Shown here piece after piece: positions 62,093-64,000 of a stretch of DNA of 64,000 bases (the first letter of the stretch is position 1; every line of letters starts with the position of its first letter). The stretch is from assembly GCF_900142255.1 (NCBI RefSeq), contig NZ_FRAF01000015.1:1-64000 (forward strand), read 5' to 3'. Position numbers and translations under genes: made by a program. The notes beneath the pieces are model-generated. The model ran no database searches. It was not told the DNA's origin and saw nothing but the letters and a program-made list of their open reading frames with translations. The DNA is from Alicyclobacillus tolerans (lineage in GTDB: Bacteria; Bacillota; Bacilli; Alicyclobacillales; Alicyclobacillaceae).

Positions 62093-64000
62093 GGGCATGT
62101 CTTCCCCAATGCGATTCCACTGCAATCAACAAAATAGAAATATCGGCGGGTGTTACTCCAGGAATGCGGGATGCCTGACCAATAGTTTGAGGCCTTATTT
62201 TGCTTAATTTTTCTCTCGCTTCCATAGCCAGTCCACGAATTTGATCATATTCTATTTGAAGAGGAATTTTCTTTTCCTCCAATCTCTTTTGACGTTCTAT
62301 TTCATTTTGCTGTTTATCAATATACCCAGCGTATTTCGACTGAATTTCCACTTGTTCTAGCATTTCACTTAGCAATACTTGATCTGTAGAAATCTCATTG
62401 AAAAGCGAAGAAACATCCTGATGATCATCAACGAGGAACGGCAACAAATCGTTTACGCCTACTTCTGGTCTTCTTAACAGTTGTGATAAACTCACAGCTT
62501 CATCAATAGTTTGCGAAGATAGGCTCTCTAAAACTTGATTGATTTCTGCTGGTTTTACTTTCGTTCTCTTCAATCGTTCTAATGTTGTAACTACGCCATC
62601 ACGTTTTCTTGCCATTCTTGAATATTTTTCCTCAGAAAGCAATCCAATATCTCTTCCAATTTCCATCAATCTCAAATCAGCATTATCGTGACGCAACAAC
62701 AAACGATACTCCGCCCGAGAAGTTAACAGTCTATAAGGTTCTAATGTCCCTTTAGTAACCAAATCATCAATCATTACCGCAATATAGGCGGCCGATCTCG
62801 GTAAAATCACAGGTTCTTTCCCTTGAACTTTACGCGCCGCATTAATTCCGGCCATGATACCTTGGCCTGCCGCCTCTTCATATCCGGATGTACCGTTAAT
62901 TTGTCCAGCTGTAAATAATCCTTCCACTCGCTTAGACTCTAAAGATGGCCAGAGCTGAGTAGGAACAATGGCATCATACTCAATTGCATACCCGGGACGC
63001 AGCATTTCTACCTGTTCGAGCCCAGGAATGGTTCGCAACATCTTTAGTTGAACATCTTGTGGAAGACTAGTCGACAAACCTTGAACATACCATTCAGCAG
63101 TATGAGGACCTTCAGGTTCTAGAAAGACTTGGTGATTCGGTCGATCTTTAAACCGAACAATCTTATCTTCTATACTTGGACAATATCTAGGCCCTGTACC
63201 TTGAATATCTCCAGAAAACATAGGTGCACGATGTAAATTTTCTTGTATAATTTCGTGCGTATTTTCATTCGTATAGGTCAGCCAACAATCCAATTGTTGA
63301 CGTGTGGGTATATGACTATTAAATGAAAAATGCTCGGGGTGTTCATCACCAGGTTGCGCTACCAATGCGTCAAATCGTACTGTATTTCGATTGATTCGCG
63401 GTGGCGTACCCGTCTTAAAACGAACCAATTGGAAACCTAATTCAAGTAAACTATCGGTTAATCGTATAGCGGGCATTTGCCCATTTGGCCCGCTCTCATA
63501 ATTCACTTCTCCAATAAAAATTCGTCCCCGTAAATAGGTCCCAGTTGTCAAAACCACGGCTTTTGAACGATAAATCATGCCACTTTTTGTGGCTACACCC
63601 ACAACTTTCCCGTTTTCAACCAGAAGTTCTTCAACCATCCCCTGCAAAAGTTGAAGATTCGTTGTATTTTCTAAAGTCCATTTCATATTCTGTCCATAGA
63701 GTGGTTTGTCAGCTTGTGCTCTTAAAGCTTGTACAGCAGGTCCCTTACCGGTATTCAACATACGCATTTGAATATAAGATTTATCAATATTCTCTGCCAT
63801 TTCTCCACCGAGTGCATCGATCTCTCTAACGACAATACCTTTAGCTGGACCACCAATAGACGGATTACATGGCATATAGGCAATTGTGTCTAGATTTATT
63901 GTGATCAATAAAGTTTTACAACCCATTCTTGCCGCAGCAAGCGCCGCTTCACAACCAGCATGACCTGCGCCAATAACAATAACCTCATACTGACCACCTT
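62085..64000 (-). CDS. mnmG: tRNA uridine-5-carboxymethylaminomethyl modification enzyme MnmG (N-terminus cut by window edge)
   Basis: MnmG (GidA) with MnmE modifies the wobble uridine of tRNAs. The frame is open to the edge: from 63998 it reads [20 protein letters not shown], the FAD-binding N-terminus, so only about the first 3-5 residues are missing. Other signatures are [46 protein letters not shown] and the C-terminal [14 protein letters not shown]. MnmE, rnpA and rpmH with oriC are expected to the right. Confidence 0.97.
   Translation of the reverse strand, partial: GGQYEVIVIGAGHAGCEAALAAARMGCKTLLITINLDTIAYMPCNPSIGGPAKGIVVREIDALGGEMAENIDKSYIQMRMLNTGKGPAVQALRAQADKPLYGQNMKWTLENTTNLQLLQGMVEELLVENGKVVGVATKSGMIYRSKAVVLTTGTYLRGRIFIGEVNYESGPNGQMPAIRLTDSLLELGFQLVRFKTGTPPRINRNTVRFDALVAQPGDEHPEHFSFNSHIPTRQQLDCWLTYTNENTHEIIQENLHRAPMFSGDIQGTGPRYCPSIEDKIVRFKDRPNHQVFLEPEGPHTAEWYVQGLSTSLPQDVQLKMLRTIPGLEQVEMLRPGYAIEYDAIVPTQLWPSLESKRVEGLFTAGQINGTSGYEEAAGQGIMAGINAARKVQGKEPVILPRSAAYIAVMIDDLVTKGTLEPYRLLTSRAEYRLLLRHDNADLRLMEIGRDIGLLSEEKYSRMARKRDGVVTTLERLKRTKVKPAEINQVLESLSSQTIDEAVSLSQLLRRPEVGVNDLLPFLVDDHQDVSSLFNEISTDQVLLSEMLEQVEIQSKYAGYIDKQQNEIERQKRLEEKKIPLQIEYDQIRGLAMEAREKLSKIRPQTIGQASRIPGVTPADISILLIAVESHWGRHAHG

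Noticed and set aside
1-64000. CRISPR arrays, rRNA genes, complete insertion sequences, Noc-binding sites and the DnaA-box cluster of oriC
   Set aside because: None was seen on reading. Origin proximity is inferred only from gene order and parS; oriC itself should lie beyond the right edge.

Overview
The window is chromosomal DNA from a spore-forming, low-to-mid GC Firmicute of the order Bacillales. It is most plausibly a member of Alicyclobacillaceae (acidophilic Alicyclobacillus relatives). That placement is inference. It rests on a very long, poorly charged extracellular GH13 amylase of the kind known from Alicyclobacillus, on spore genes (yyaC, pbpG-like), on Noc together with Soj/ParB, and on gene order. 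The right half follows the classical left flank of a Bacillales oriC. Most genes lie on the minus strand, as expected if the fork leaves an origin just beyond the right edge and moves leftward.

Layout from left to right. 1-1190: end of a ClC-type channel gene, then a decayed tyrosine-recombinase fragment. 1132-5160: giant secreted amylase behind two LacI-type operators. 5369-5923: small membrane protein. 6095-13611: lysine-degradation operon kdd-kamA-kamB-kamC-kamD-kamE, with junctions overlapping or only a few bases apart, and a near-consensus sigma-54 promoter at 13736-13750. 13795-17558: speE-speB-DUF1934-sigma-54 activator, all with overlapping stop/start codons. 17618-19537: OatA-like acyltransferase. 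19733-19808: initiator tRNA. 19996-32427: a mixed region (PbpG-like PBP, aminotransferase, two basic hypothetical proteins, LapA-like, MoaA, CpsB-like phosphatase, MgsA, PepP, oligoendopeptidase, and a chromosomal ParM/ParR-like pair). 32560-32617: a 58-bp dyad. 32706-38358: MaoC-type dehydratase pair, a frameshifted purU, L,D-transpeptidase, cardiolipin synthase, a 54-aa gene and a nitroreductase. 38591-40321: uracil permease and RlmH. 40406-47133: the WalRK operon with walHIJ and HtrA. 47165-51050: unknown basic membrane protein, dnaB, rplI, MazG-like, rpsR, ssb, rpsF. 51241-57786: ychF, a 40-aa gene, yyaE-like, yyzM, mscS, unknown membrane protein, yyaC, DUF4446. 57900-64000: DUF554, parB, soj, noc, rsmG, mnmG (cut by the right edge).

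The genes work in several modules. The lysine operon converts lysine to beta-lysine (KamA), then to 3,5-diaminohexanoate (KamDE, B12 and PLP), then to 5-amino-3-oxohexanoate (Kdd). KamB and KamC are probable ATPase helpers of the mutase. The sigma-54 activator encoded just upstream is the obvious candidate to fire the -24/-12 promoter. The wal operon controls cell-wall metabolism. Soj/ParB/Noc act on chromosome organisation, with two parS sites inside parB. The most unusual items are the sigma-54/lysine module, the plasmid-like ParM/ParR cassette next to a large dyad, two small genes with their own translation signals, a one-base frameshift in purU, and the amylase lacking two near-invariant GH13 histidines.
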